This document shows positions 41,325-49,376 of a stretch of 50,897 nt of DNA, in pieces. This DNA comes from Enterobacter sp. R1(2018). GTDB lineage: Bacteria > Pseudomonadota > Gammaproteobacteria > Enterobacterales > Enterobacteriaceae. The DNA is taken from the NCBI RefSeq assembly GCF_003628475.1, contig NZ_RCAA01000006.1, positions 171,704-222,600 on the forward strand, given 5' to 3'. Both the position numbers and the translations under genes were made by a program. The notes beneath the pieces were generated by a model, which saw nothing but the letters and a program-made list of their open reading frames with translations, searched no databases and was not told the origin of the DNA. The stretch's first letter is position 1, and the number at the start of each line of letters is the position of its first letter.

Positions 41325-43952
41325 ATGAGCAAGAGCACCGCTGAGATCCGTCAGGCGTTTCTCGATTTTTTCCATAGTAAAGGTCACCAGGTTGTAGCGA
41401 GCAGCTCCCTGGTTCCGAATAACGATCCGACTTTGCTGTTTACCAACGCCGGGATGAACCAGTTCAAAGATGTATTCCTGGGTCTCGATAAGCGTAATTA
41501 TTCCCGTGCCACAACGTCACAACGTTGCGTGCGCGCCGGGGGTAAACACAATGACCTGGAAAACGTCGGTTACACCGCGCGTCACCATACTTTCTTCGAA
41601 ATGCTGGGTAACTTCAGCTTCGGCGACTACTTCAAACACGACGCCATCAACTTCGCCTGGGAACTGCTGACCGGCGAACAATGGTTCAATCTGCCAAAAG
41701 ATCGTTTGTGGGTGACCGTATACGAAACCGACGACGAAGCTTTTGATATCTGGGAAAAAGAAGTCGGCGTTCCGCGCGAGCGCATTATTCGCATCGGCGA
41801 CAACAAAGGCGCCGCCTATGCGTCTGACAACTTCTGGCAGATGGGCGATACCGGTCCTTGCGGCCCGTGCACCGAGATTTTCTTCGATCATGGCGACCAT
41901 ATCTGGGGCGGACCTCCGGGCAGCGCTGAAGAAGACGGCGACCGCTATATTGAAATCTGGAACATCGTCTTTATGCAGTTCAACCGTCAGCAGGACGGCA
42001 CCATGCTGCCGCTGCCGAAACCGTCGGTTGATACCGGTATGGGTCTGGAGCGTATCGCCGCCGTTCTGCAGCACGTTAACTCCAACTATGAAATCGATCT
42101 GTTCAGCAAACTGATTCAATCCGTCGCTAAAGTGACCGGCGCGACGGATCTGGCCAGCAAGTCTTTACGCGTTATTGCCGACCATATTCGTTCCTGCGCC
42201 TTCCTCGTTGCCGACGGCGTGACGCCATCTAACGAAGGCCGTGGCTACGTTCTGCGTCGCATCATTCGTCGCGCCATTCGCCATGGCAACATGCTTGGCG
42301 CGAAAGACACCTTCTTCTATAAGCTGGTGGGTCCGCTGGTAGACGTAATGGGTTCCGCCGGCGACGAGCTGAAAAGCCAGCAGGCGTTGGTTGAGCAGGT
42401 TCTGAAAACGGAAGAAGAGCAGTTTGCCCGTACTCTGGAGCGCGGTCTGGCGCTGCTGGATGAAGAGCTGGCAAACCTGCAGGGCGATACGCTGGATGGC
42501 GAAACCGCTTTCCGTCTGTATGACACCTACGGCTTCCCGGTAGATCTGACGGCAGATGTCTGCCGCGAACGCAACCTGAAAGTAGACGAAGCCGGTTTTG
42601 AAGCCGCAATGGAAGAGCAGCGCCGCCGCGCGCGCGAGTCCAGCGGTTTCGGCGCCGACTACAACAGCATGATCCGCGTGGATTCTGCCTCAGCCTTTAA
42701 AGGCTACGATCTTCTCGATCTGAACGCCAAAGTAACCGCACTGTTTGTTGACGGTAAATCTGTTAACCAGATTGAAGCCGGCCAGGAAGCGGTGGTAGTG
42801 CTGGACGAGACGCCGTTCTATGGCGAATCCGGCGGCCAGGTTGGTGATAAAGGCGCCATCAAAGGTAACGGCATCGATTTCGCCGTGAGCGACACGCAGA
42901 AATACGGTCAGGCGATCGGCCACCTGGGCAAACTGGTTAGCGGCGTGCTGAAGGTAAATGACAGCGTAAAAGCCGAAGTAGATGAAGAACGCCGTGCGCG
43001 CATTCGTCTGAACCACTCCGCTACCCATCTGCTGCACGCCGCTCTGCGCCAGGTTTTGGGCACCCATGTTGCTCAGAAAGGTTCCCTGGTTAACGATAAA
43101 GGCCTGCGCTTCGACTTCTCACATTTTGAAGCGATGAAGCCTGCCGAAGTGCGGGCAGTAGAAGATATCGTCAACGCGCAAATTCGTCGTAACCTGCCAA
43201 TCGAAACCAACGTAATGGATCTCGAAGCGGCGAAAGCGAAGGGCGCCATGGCGTTATTCGGCGAGAAATATGATGACCACGTGCGCGTACTGAGCATGGG
43301 GGATTTCTCCACCGAGCTGTGCGGTGGTACTCACGCCAGCCGTACCGGCGATATCGGCCTGTTCCGCATCGTTGCTGAATCAGGAACCGCTGCCGGTGTG
43401 CGTCGTATTGAGGCGGTAACTGGCGAAGGCGCGCTGGCTAATCTGCATGCCCAAAGCGACCAGCTGCACGACATCGCGCAACTGCTGAAAGGCGACAGCC
43501 AGAACCTGAATGATAAAGTGCGTTCCGTACTGGAACGTACTCGTCAGCTTGAGAAAGAGCTGCAGCAGCTGAAAGAGCAGCAAGCTTCGCAGGAGAGCGC
43601 AAATCTTTCCAGCAAGGCAGTAGAAGTAAAAGGCGTGAAGCTGCTGGTGAGCGAGCTGAGCAACGTTGAACCTAAGCTGTTGCGCACTATGGTCGACGAT
43701 CTGAAAAACCAGCTTGGCTCAGCGGTAATCGTTCTGGCTACCGTATCAGAAGGTAAGGTTTCTCTGATTGCTGGCGTCTCCAAAGACGTGACTGACCGCG
43801 TGAAGGCGGGGGAGCTGGTGGGAATGGTTGCGCAGCAGGTCGGAGGCAAAGGCGGCGGTCGTCCGGACATGGCGCAAGCGGGCGGTACAGACGCAGCGGC
43901 CTTGCCTGGCGCTCTGGCCGGCGTGGAAGCCTGGGTCACGGCTAAACTCTAA
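41325..43952 (+). CDS. alaS: Alanine--tRNA ligase
   Basis: 875 aa (876 in E. coli). Class II catalytic domain at residues 1-460, starting with [17 protein letters not shown]. The editing domain has the zinc-binding [11 protein letters not shown] and [13 protein letters not shown] motifs. The C-terminal domain includes the glycine-rich [15 protein letters not shown]. Highly conserved and intact. A hairpin CGGGCGC (43971-43977)/GCGCCCG (43998-44004) without T-run follows in the spacer before csrA. Confidence 0.98.
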   Translation: MSKSTAEIRQAFLDFFHSKGHQVVASSSLVPNNDPTLLFTNAGMNQFKDVFLGLDKRNYSRATTSQRCVRAGGKHNDLENVGYTARHHTFFEMLGNFSFGDYFKHDAINFAWELLTGEQWFNLPKDRLWVTVYETDDEAFDIWEKEVGVPRERIIRIGDNKGAAYASDNFWQMGDTGPCGPCTEIFFDHGDHIWGGPPGSAEEDGDRYIEIWNIVFMQFNRQQDGTMLPLPKPSVDTGMGLERIAAVLQHVNSNYEIDLFSKLIQSVAKVTGATDLASKSLRVIADHIRSCAFLVADGVTPSNEGRGYVLRRIIRRAIRHGNMLGAKDTFFYKLVGPLVDVMGSAGDELKSQQALVEQVLKTEEEQFARTLERGLALLDEELANLQGDTLDGETAFRLYDTYGFPVDLTADVCRERNLKVDEAGFEAAMEEQRRRARESSGFGADYNSMIRVDSASAFKGYDLLDLNAKVTALFVDGKSVNQIEAGQEAVVVLDETPFYGESGGQVGDKGAIKGNGIDFAVSDTQKYGQAIGHLGKLVSGVLKVNDSVKAEVDEERRARIRLNHSATHLLHAALRQVLGTHVAQKGSLVNDKGLRFDFSHFEAMKPAEVRAVEDIVNAQIRRNLPIETNVMDLEAAKAKGAMALFGEKYDDHVRVLSMGDFSTELCGGTHASRTGDIGLFRIVAESGTAAGVRRIEAVTGEGALANLHAQSDQLHDIAQLLKGDSQNLNDKVRSVLERTRQLEKELQQLKEQQASQESANLSSKAVEVKGVKLLVSELSNVEPKLLRTMVDDLKNQLGSAVIVLATVSEGKVSLIAGVSKDVTDRVKAGELVGMVAQQVGGKGGGRPDMAQAGGTDAAALPGALAGVEAWVTAKL

Positions 43953-44200
43953 GTAAAAATAAAGTGTAAGCGGGCGCAGGCTGCATTTTGTGAGCTGGCG
44001 CCCGAACATTTGCACAGTATCGCTAATGATAAAGTCAGGTTGAAGTTGAGTATATCGGCTAAACTTAGTCATAACAGAATGTAATGCCGTGACTGCTTAC
44101 ACTTTATGTGTTTGTCATCGCTTACTTTTTGGCGTTATATGATGGATAATGCCGGGATACGCCAGAGACCCGACTCTTTTAATCTTTCAAGGAGCAAAGA

Positions 44201-44386
44201 ATGCTTATTCTGACTCGTCGAGTTGGTGAGACCCTCATGATTGGGGATGAGGTGACCGTGACTGTACTTGGGGTGAAAGGCAACCAGGTTCGTATTGGTG
44301 TGAACGCCCCGAAAGAAGTCTCTGTACACCGTGAAGAGATCTACCAACGTATCCAGGCTGAAAAATCGCAACAAACGAGTTACTAA
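44201..44386 (+). CDS. csrA: Carbon storage regulator CsrA
   Basis: 61 aa dimeric RNA-binding protein, matching E. coli. It binds GGA motifs in leaders to control glycogen, motility and biofilm genes. RNA-contact residues are in [10 protein letters not shown] and [12 protein letters not shown]. The leader has AAGGAGC just before ATG, a GGA that could mediate autoregulation. Ends at a strong terminator, before the tRNA genes as in E. coli. Confidence 0.98.
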   Translation: MLILTRRVGETLMIGDEVTVTVLGVKGNQVRIGVNAPKEVSVHREEIYQRIQAEKSQQTSY

Positions 44387-44393
44387 AGTTACT

Positions 44394-44427
44394 GCGTCTC
44401 GCCAGCCATTGGCGAGACGCTCCTTTT
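44394..44427 (+). terminator. Rho-independent terminator of csrA
   Basis: Perfect 11-bp stem GCGTCTCGCCA/TGGCGAGACGC with loop GCCAT, then TCCTTTT. From here to 44618 I see no gene, only AT-rich spacer. Confidence 0.85.
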
Positions 44428-44618
44428 ATCTTTCCTCGCTTCTTTTTATTCCCGCACTCTTATCTGATTCATGCTTATTACTCGCTTCGTTGCGAAAATC
44501 TTTATGCGTCTTTTTTGTGAAAAAGCGATCTTGCCTGTTGATAAAACACTCTTTTTGCCTCCAAATTATGCGAATCGGATGTGATTTGTGCAATCGATAG
44601 CGAGTCGGGAAAAATTGT

Positions 44619-44646
44619 TTGACTTATAAGTCCCAGAAAGTAATAT
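44619..44646 (+). promoter_or_regulatory. Stable-RNA promoter of the tRNA operon
   Basis: TTGACT (44619-44624), 16 bases, TAATAT (44641-44646), followed by a GC-rich discriminator (GTGCGCC) typical of stringently controlled tRNA promoters. The leader to tRNA-Ser is about 55 bases. Confidence 0.75.
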
Positions 44647-44707
44647 GTGCGCCACGCAGCGACGAGAAGCTCTCACGAGTAACTTGAAGCACTCGCAAGA
44701 GGCGTGT

Positions 44708-44800
44708 GGTGAGGTGGCCGAGAGGCTGAAGGCGCTCCCCTGCTAAGGGAGTATGCGGTCAAAAGCTGCATCCGGGGTTCGAATCCCCGCCTCACCGCCA
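44708..44800 (+). tRNA. serV: tRNA-Ser(GCU)
   Basis: 93 bases with acceptor arms GGTGAGG/CCTCACC, anticodon GCT in CTGCTAA, a long class II variable arm, T loop GGTTCGAATCC and encoded GCCA end. It reads AGC/AGU codons. Same place as E. coli serV, after csrA. Confidence 0.96.
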
Positions 44801-44804
44801 TTTT

Positions 44805-44881
44805 GCATCCGTAGCTCAGCTGGATAGAGTACTCGGCTACGAACCGAGCGGTCGGAGGTTCGAATCCTCCCGGATGCACCA
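44805..44881 (+). tRNA. argV: tRNA-Arg(ACG)
   Basis: 77 bases, acceptor GCATCCG/CGGATGC, anticodon ACG in CTACGAA, T loop GGTTCGAATCC, encoded ACCA end. It reads CGU/CGC/CGA after A34-to-inosine editing. Four bases after tRNA-Ser, so co-transcribed. E. coli K-12 has four tandem copies here; only one is present in this window. Confidence 0.96.
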
Positions 44882-45226
44882 TCTTCCTTCTACCTGTACA
44901 ACGGTAGCGTGCCAGAAAGCATAACGCTTTCAGCGAGCACGGAAGAAACGTTGCTTCAGCAACGGCCTGCAGGACACGCATCGATAAGCTATCCTCCCGG
45001 CTGCGCCATATTTCCCCGATTTTCAGCAATGGCAATATGTACCGAAGCAAACCTTCTTCGTCAGCACGATATTTTCCCTTCTTCTCTTCCCTGTTTAGCC
45101 CCCAATCAGTGCTTACCTTCCGTTTACAAATTAATCACCCTCTGTACTAACTCCGTCACAATAAGCGACAATTTTACCTGTTTACGCTAAAGTAACGCCT
45201 CTACATATGGTGATGTGAGGGATGAG
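44882..45226. other. Gene-free spacer between tRNA-Arg and yqaB
   Basis: 345 bases. It contains two small stem-loops (AAAGC/GCTTT and CGTTGC-TTCA-GCAACG at about 44918-44963) that may end the tRNA transcript. A 93-codon open frame (44909-45190) has no supported start or family and I reject it. AT content rises toward yqaB, where its promoter is expected. Confidence 0.4.
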
Positions 45227-45793
45227 ATGTACGAAGGCTACGATGGGCTAATTTTCGATATGGACGGAACCATTCTCGATACCGAGCCAACCCACCGCAA
45301 GGCGTGGCGTGAAACCTTATCGCGTTACGGCATGCAGTTCGACGAGCAGGCGATGGTAGCTCTAAACGGCTCGCCGACCTGGCGAATTGCGCAGGCCATT
45401 ATCGAAAGCCATCAGGCGGACCTCGATCCCCATCGTCTGGCGCTGGAAAAAACCCAGGCGGTGAGGGCTATGCTGCTGGATACCGTGCGTCCGCTTCCTT
45501 TGATTGACGTGGTGAAGTCCTGGCACGGCCGTCGTCCTATGGCGGTCGGCACGGGCAGCGAGAGCGATATCGCCGAAGCGTTGTTAAATCACCTTGGCCT
45601 GCGTCACTACTTCACGGCCGTTGTTGCGGCCGATCATGTCAAAAACCATAAACCTTTTCCCGATACTTTCCTGCTGTGCGCCAGGCTGATGGGCGTTGCG
45701 CCCGAGAAGTGCGTAGTCTTTGAAGATGCTGACTTCGGGCTGGAAGCGGCTCGAGCGGCAGGCATGACCGGTGTGGATGTTCGCCTGCTGTGA
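45227..45793 (+). CDS. yqaB: Fructose-1-phosphate/6-phosphogluconate phosphatase YqaB
   Basis: 188 aa HAD-superfamily phosphatase, the E. coli length. Nucleophile motif FDMDGTILDTEP near the start, motif II Thr in GTGSE, Lys in HKPFPDT and motif IV EDADFGLEAA. ATG 45227 has GAGG six bases upstream, better than the GTG at 45215. The stop overlaps the yqaA start. Confidence 0.93.
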   Translation: MYEGYDGLIFDMDGTILDTEPTHRKAWRETLSRYGMQFDEQAMVALNGSPTWRIAQAIIESHQADLDPHRLALEKTQAVRAMLLDTVRPLPLIDVVKSWHGRRPMAVGTGSESDIAEALLNHLGLRHYFTAVVAADHVKNHKPFPDTFLLCARLMGVAPEKCVVFEDADFGLEAARAAGMTGVDVRLL

Positions 45794-46218
45794 GTGACAT
45801 ACTGTCACTGGCTTCTTTGTTCACCAGCAGTTTTCTTAGCGCCACCTTGCTTCCCGGCAGTTCAGAGGCTGTGCTGGTCGCGCTGCTGGTGGCAGGCGTT
45901 GGCCCGGCCTGGCTGCTTGTCTTAATAGCAACAATGGGTAATAGCCTGGGCGGGCTGACTAACGTTATTCTGGGACGTTTTTTCCCATCGCGTAAGCAGT
46001 CTCGTTGGCAGGGAAAAGCAACCGCCTGGCTGACCCGATTTGGTCCGGCGGCTTTATTACTGAGCTGGATGCCTTTGATTGGCGATCTCCTGTGCCTGCT
46101 TGCCGGATGGCTGCGTCTGGCGTGGGGACCAGTAATTTTCTTTTTGTGCCTTGGCAAAGCGATTCGCTATATCGTTGTTGCGGCTGCAACGGTACAAGGC
46201 ATGGCGTGGTGGCAATAA
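45790..46218 (+). CDS. yqaA: DedA-related inner-membrane protein YqaA
   Basis: 142 aa, the E. coli length, with four hydrophobic stretches. It contains the SNARE-associated/DedA-like segments ATLLPGSSEAVLVALL and GNSLGGLTNVILGR. It starts with GTG 45790, overlapping yqaB by 4 bases. Function is not established; DedA relatives act on membrane lipid homeostasis. Confidence 0.9.
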   Translation: MSDILSLASLFTSSFLSATLLPGSSEAVLVALLVAGVGPAWLLVLIATMGNSLGGLTNVILGRFFPSRKQSRWQGKATAWLTRFGPAALLLSWMPLIGDLLCLLAGWLRLAWGPVIFFLCLGKAIRYIVVAAATVQGMAWWQ

Positions 46219-46294
46219 TTGAGGGCGCGGACATTCATCGCGAGCTTTTACAATTATGCTTAATAAAAATGAATTCGACAGGCGGGAGGTCAAT

Positions 46295-47854
46295 TTGATC
46301 CCGGAAGTATCACAGGCGCTGGCCTGGCTGGAAAAGCATCCTCAGGCAGTAAAAGGCATTCGTCGCGGTCTTGAACGCGAAACATTGCGGGTTACCCCAA
46401 CAGGTGAACTGGCAACCACAGGGCACCCGGAAAGCCTCGGCTCAGCGCTGACACATAAATGGATCACAACGGACTTCGCCGAAGCCCTGCTGGAATTTAT
46501 TACCCCGGTGGAAGGCGACATCAACCATATGCTGACCTTCATGCGCGATATCCACCGCCATGTCGCCCGCGAGCTGGGCGATGAGCGCATGTGGCCGCTG
46601 AGCATGCCGTGCTATATCGACGACGGTCAGAACATTGAGCTGGCGCAGTACGGCTCGTCTAACACCGGCCGTATGAAAACCCTGTATCGCGAAGGTTTGA
46701 AGAACCGCTACGGCGCATTGATGCAGACTATTTCCGGCGTGCATTACAATTTCTCGCTGCCGCTGGAATTCTGGCAGGCGCGCCTTGGCGTGAAGGATGC
46801 GCAAAGCGGTAAGGAAGAGATTTCAGCCGGCTATTTCCGTCTGATTCGTAACTACTACCGCTTTGGCTGGGTGATCCCGTATCTGTTTGGCGCATCGCCG
46901 GCGATTTGCTCATCGTTCCTGCAGGGTAAAGAAAGCTCGCTGCCGTTTGAAAAAACAGAGTGCGGCATGAATTATCTGCCCTATGCGACCTCCCTGCGCC
47001 TGAGCGATCTTGGCTATACGAGTAAATCTCAAAGCAACCTCGGCATCACCTTTAACGATCTGGAAACTTACGTTAAGGGGCTGAAGAAGGCGATTAAAAC
47101 CCCGTCGGAAGAGTTTGCGAAGATTGGGCTGGAAAAAGACGGCAAACGTCTGCAAATTAACACCAACGTGCTACAGATTGAGAATGAGCTCTATGCGCCG
47201 ATTCGTCCGAAGCGCGTGACGAAAAGCGGCGAATCTCCGTCGGACGCGCTGCGTCGCGGCGGCATTGAGTACATAGAGGTCCGATCGCTGGATATCAATC
47301 CGTTCTCGCCTATCGGCATGGACGAGCAGCAGATCCGCTTCCTCGACCTGTTTATGGTCTGGTGCGTGCTGGCCGACGCTCCGGAAATGAGCAGCGACGA
47401 ACTGCTGTGCACGCGCACCAACTGGAATCGCGTAATACTTGAAGGCCGCAAGCCGGGCCTGACCCTCGGCATGGGCTGCGAAACCGCCCAGCATCCGCTG
47501 TCCAAAGTAGGTAAAGATTTATTCGCAGATTTACGTCGCGTAGCGGAAACGCTCGATAGCATTGCCGGCAATGAAGAATATCAACAGGTATGCGATCAGC
47601 TTGTTGCCTGCTTCGACGATCCGGAGTTAACGTATTCAGCGCGCATTCTGCGTTCTATGATTGATAATGGTATCGGTGGCACCGGCCTTGCGCTGGCTGA
47701 GCAGTATCGCCAGATGCTGATTCAGGAACCGCTGGAAATATTGACGGCGGACGTTCTGCAGCAGGAGCATGATGCTTCCTGGCAGCGCCAGCGGGAGATT
47801 GAAGACGGTGATACCGAGCCGTTTGAAACGTGGATTGACAAGCAGTCGCGCTAG
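46295..47854 (+). CDS. gshA: Glutamate--cysteine ligase
   Basis: 519 aa (518 in E. coli). It makes gamma-glutamylcysteine, the first step of glutathione synthesis. The rare start codon TTG 46295 is selected because GGGAGG lies five bases upstream and the product begins with [17 protein letters not shown], as E. coli GshA, which also uses TTG. The ATG at 46256 would add 13 unrelated residues. Conserved GLERETLRV and [13 protein letters not shown] segments are present. The 3' end abuts the micA terminator on the other strand. Confidence 0.96.
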   Translation: MIPEVSQALAWLEKHPQAVKGIRRGLERETLRVTPTGELATTGHPESLGSALTHKWITTDFAEALLEFITPVEGDINHMLTFMRDIHRHVARELGDERMWPLSMPCYIDDGQNIELAQYGSSNTGRMKTLYREGLKNRYGALMQTISGVHYNFSLPLEFWQARLGVKDAQSGKEEISAGYFRLIRNYYRFGWVIPYLFGASPAICSSFLQGKESSLPFEKTECGMNYLPYATSLRLSDLGYTSKSQSNLGITFNDLETYVKGLKKAIKTPSEEFAKIGLEKDGKRLQINTNVLQIENELYAPIRPKRVTKSGESPSDALRRGGIEYIEVRSLDINPFSPIGMDEQQIRFLDLFMVWCVLADAPEMSSDELLCTRTNWNRVILEGRKPGLTLGMGCETAQHPLSKVGKDLFADLRRVAETLDSIAGNEEYQQVCDQLVACFDDPELTYSARILRSMIDNGIGGTGLALAEQYRQMLIQEPLEILTADVLQQEHDASWQRQREIEDGDTEPFETWIDKQSR

Positions 47855-47859
47855 AAAAG

Positions 47860-47934
47860 AAAAAGGCCACAATCAATGTGGCCAAAATATTCATCTCTGA
47901 AGACAGGGATGATGATAACAAATGCGCGTCTTTC
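47860..47934 (-). ncRNA. micA: MicA, sigma-E-dependent small RNA
   Basis: 75-base sRNA on the strand opposite gshA and luxS, as in E. coli. The 5' end GAAAGACGCGCATTTGTTAT and the following ATCATCATCCCTG are identical to the E. coli seed region, which pairs with ompA mRNA near its ribosome binding site. The terminator is GGCCACA/TGTGGCC with five Ts; its loop differs from E. coli. It acts with Hfq to repress outer-membrane protein genes during envelope stress. Confidence 0.94.
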
Positions 47935-47939
47935 ATATA

Positions 47940-47968
47940 CTCAGACGCACGTTAAACAGAATGGTTCA
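47940..47968 (-). promoter_or_regulatory. Sigma-E promoter of micA
   Basis: On the minus strand, TGAACC (47963-47968) and GTCTGAG (47940-47946) are separated by 16 bases, matching the sigma-E GGAACTT/TCTGA pattern. The MicA 5' end follows the -10 by five bases. Confidence 0.85.
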
Positions 47969-48006
47969 TTTTATTTTAAAAAAAATCACTTATCGGAGGT
48001 GACCAG

Positions 48007-48522
48007 ATGCCGTTGTTGGATAGCTTCACAGTCGACCATACTCGCATGGGTGCGCCAGCAGTGCGTGTAGCCAAAACAATGCACACGCCGCACGGAGATA
48101 CCATTACCGTGTTTGACCTGCGCTTTTGTGTTCCGAACAAGGAAGTGATGCCGGAAAAAGGGATCCACACCCTGGAGCATCTATTTGCAGGCTTCATGCG
48201 TGACCATCTCAACGGCAACGGTGTCGAGATCATCGATATTTCGCCAATGGGCTGCCGTACCGGCTTCTACATGAGCCTGATCGGCGTGCCGGACGAAACC
48301 CGCGTCGCCGATGCCTGGAAAGCGGCAATGGAAGACGTGCTGAAGGTGAAAGAGCAAAACCAGATCCCTGAGCTGAACGTATATCAGTGCGGTACTTACC
48401 ATATGCACTCTTTGCAGGAAGCGCAGGATATCGCGCGTCATATCCTTGAGCACGGCGTTACCGTCAACAGCAATGACGAGCTGGCGCTGCCGAAAGAGAA
48501 GCTGAAAGAGCTGCATATCTAG
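48007..48522 (+). CDS. luxS: S-ribosylhomocysteine lyase LuxS
   Basis: 171 aa, the E. coli length. It splits S-ribosylhomocysteine into homocysteine and DPD, the autoinducer-2 precursor. Metal site HTLEHL with His/His and the catalytic region [10 protein letters not shown], and zinc-ligand Cys in [12 protein letters not shown] strong GGAGGTGA precedes the ATG. MicA is transcribed antisense just upstream. Confidence 0.97.
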   Translation: MPLLDSFTVDHTRMGAPAVRVAKTMHTPHGDTITVFDLRFCVPNKEVMPEKGIHTLEHLFAGFMRDHLNGNGVEIIDISPMGCRTGFYMSLIGVPDETRVADAWKAAMEDVLKVKEQNQIPELNVYQCGTYHMHSLQEAQDIARHILEHGVTVNSNDELALPKEKLKELHI

Positions 48523-48535
48523 TTTGATACGCTAT

Positions 48536-48563
48536 AAAAAGGAGCCAGCCGGCTCCTTTTTTT
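48536..48563 (+). terminator. Rho-independent terminator of luxS
   Basis: AAAAAGGAGCC/GGCTCC stem with loop AGCC, followed by seven Ts. Confidence 0.88.
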
Positions 48564-48609
48564 ATGGCTCGCCTGTGCTATCTTCATCTTTTTATTAAGA
48601 ATTAAAACT

Positions 48610-49374
48610 ATGTCCACCGCCTTGCAGTTCAGCTTTGCCACGCGGCCGCTGGTTCCTTTCGCGCATGACTATCCCCATGGCGCCACGGAGCCCTGGCACA
48701 GCCACGACTGCGCGCAGCTGCTGCACACGCTCAGCGGCGTGGTACGGGTGGAGACCGGGCAGGGATTTTGGATCGTGCCGCCCAGCCGCGGCGTATGGCT
48801 GCCTGCGGGAACGAGACATCGTCTTCAGGCCACGGGACACGTTGCGGCAAGAACGCTGTTTGTCGACCCTTTTGCCCGCGCGGATTTACCTTCGGTCTGC
48901 CAGGTGGTGCAGATTTCCGCTCTGCTGCGCGAACTGATTATCAGCGCGCTTGCGCTGCCGGAGCGCTACGAGCCCGGCAGCCGGGAAGAGCGGATCTACG
49001 AGCTGATCCTTGATGAGATCCGCGTAATGACAATGCTGCCCTTTAATCTTCCGGAACCGAAAGCGTCCGCGCTGCTGGCTTTATGCCGGCAGATTCAGGC
49101 CGAGCCGGGTAAAGCCTGGACTACCTCCATGGCCGCGGCGCAGCTCAACGTAAGCGAGCGAACCCTGCTGCGGCATTTCCGCCAGCAAACCGGACTGGCG
49201 TTCAGCGAGTGGGTACGGCGCGCAAGGCTGATGGAGGCGCTGGATCGTCTTGCTCAGGGACAGTCGGTCCTGCGCGTTGCGCTGGACCTCGGCTATGAAA
49301 GCCACAGCGCGTTCAGCGCCATGTTTCGCCGGATCCTTGGCGTTTCCCCGAGCGATTACTTCCAGGTCGGCTAG
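48610..49374 (+). CDS. AraC-family transcriptional regulator with cupin sensor
   Basis: 254 aa. The N-terminal cupin (residues 15-85) has EPWHSHDCAQLLHTLSG and LPAGTRHRL, where His residues may bind a metal or ligand. The C-terminal AraC DNA-binding domain (about 165-254) has two helix-turn-helices, LNVSERTLLRHFRQQTG and VALDLGYESHSAFSAMFRR. The layout resembles NimR/YdeO-like cupin-AraC regulators that usually control a nearby transporter. Convergent with the leuA-like gene, two bases apart. Target and ligand unknown. Confidence 0.85.
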   Translation: MSTALQFSFATRPLVPFAHDYPHGATEPWHSHDCAQLLHTLSGVVRVETGQGFWIVPPSRGVWLPAGTRHRLQATGHVAARTLFVDPFARADLPSVCQVVQISALLRELIISALALPERYEPGSREERIYELILDEIRVMTMLPFNLPEPKASALLALCRQIQAEPGKAWTTSMAAAQLNVSERTLLRHFRQQTGLAFSEWVRRARLMEALDRLAQGQSVLRVALDLGYESHSAFSAMFRRILGVSPSDYFQVG

Positions 49375-49376
49375 CG

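Noticed and set aside
44909-45190. 93-codon frame after tRNA-Arg
   Set aside because: No ribosome binding site, no homology recognised, composition like spacer.
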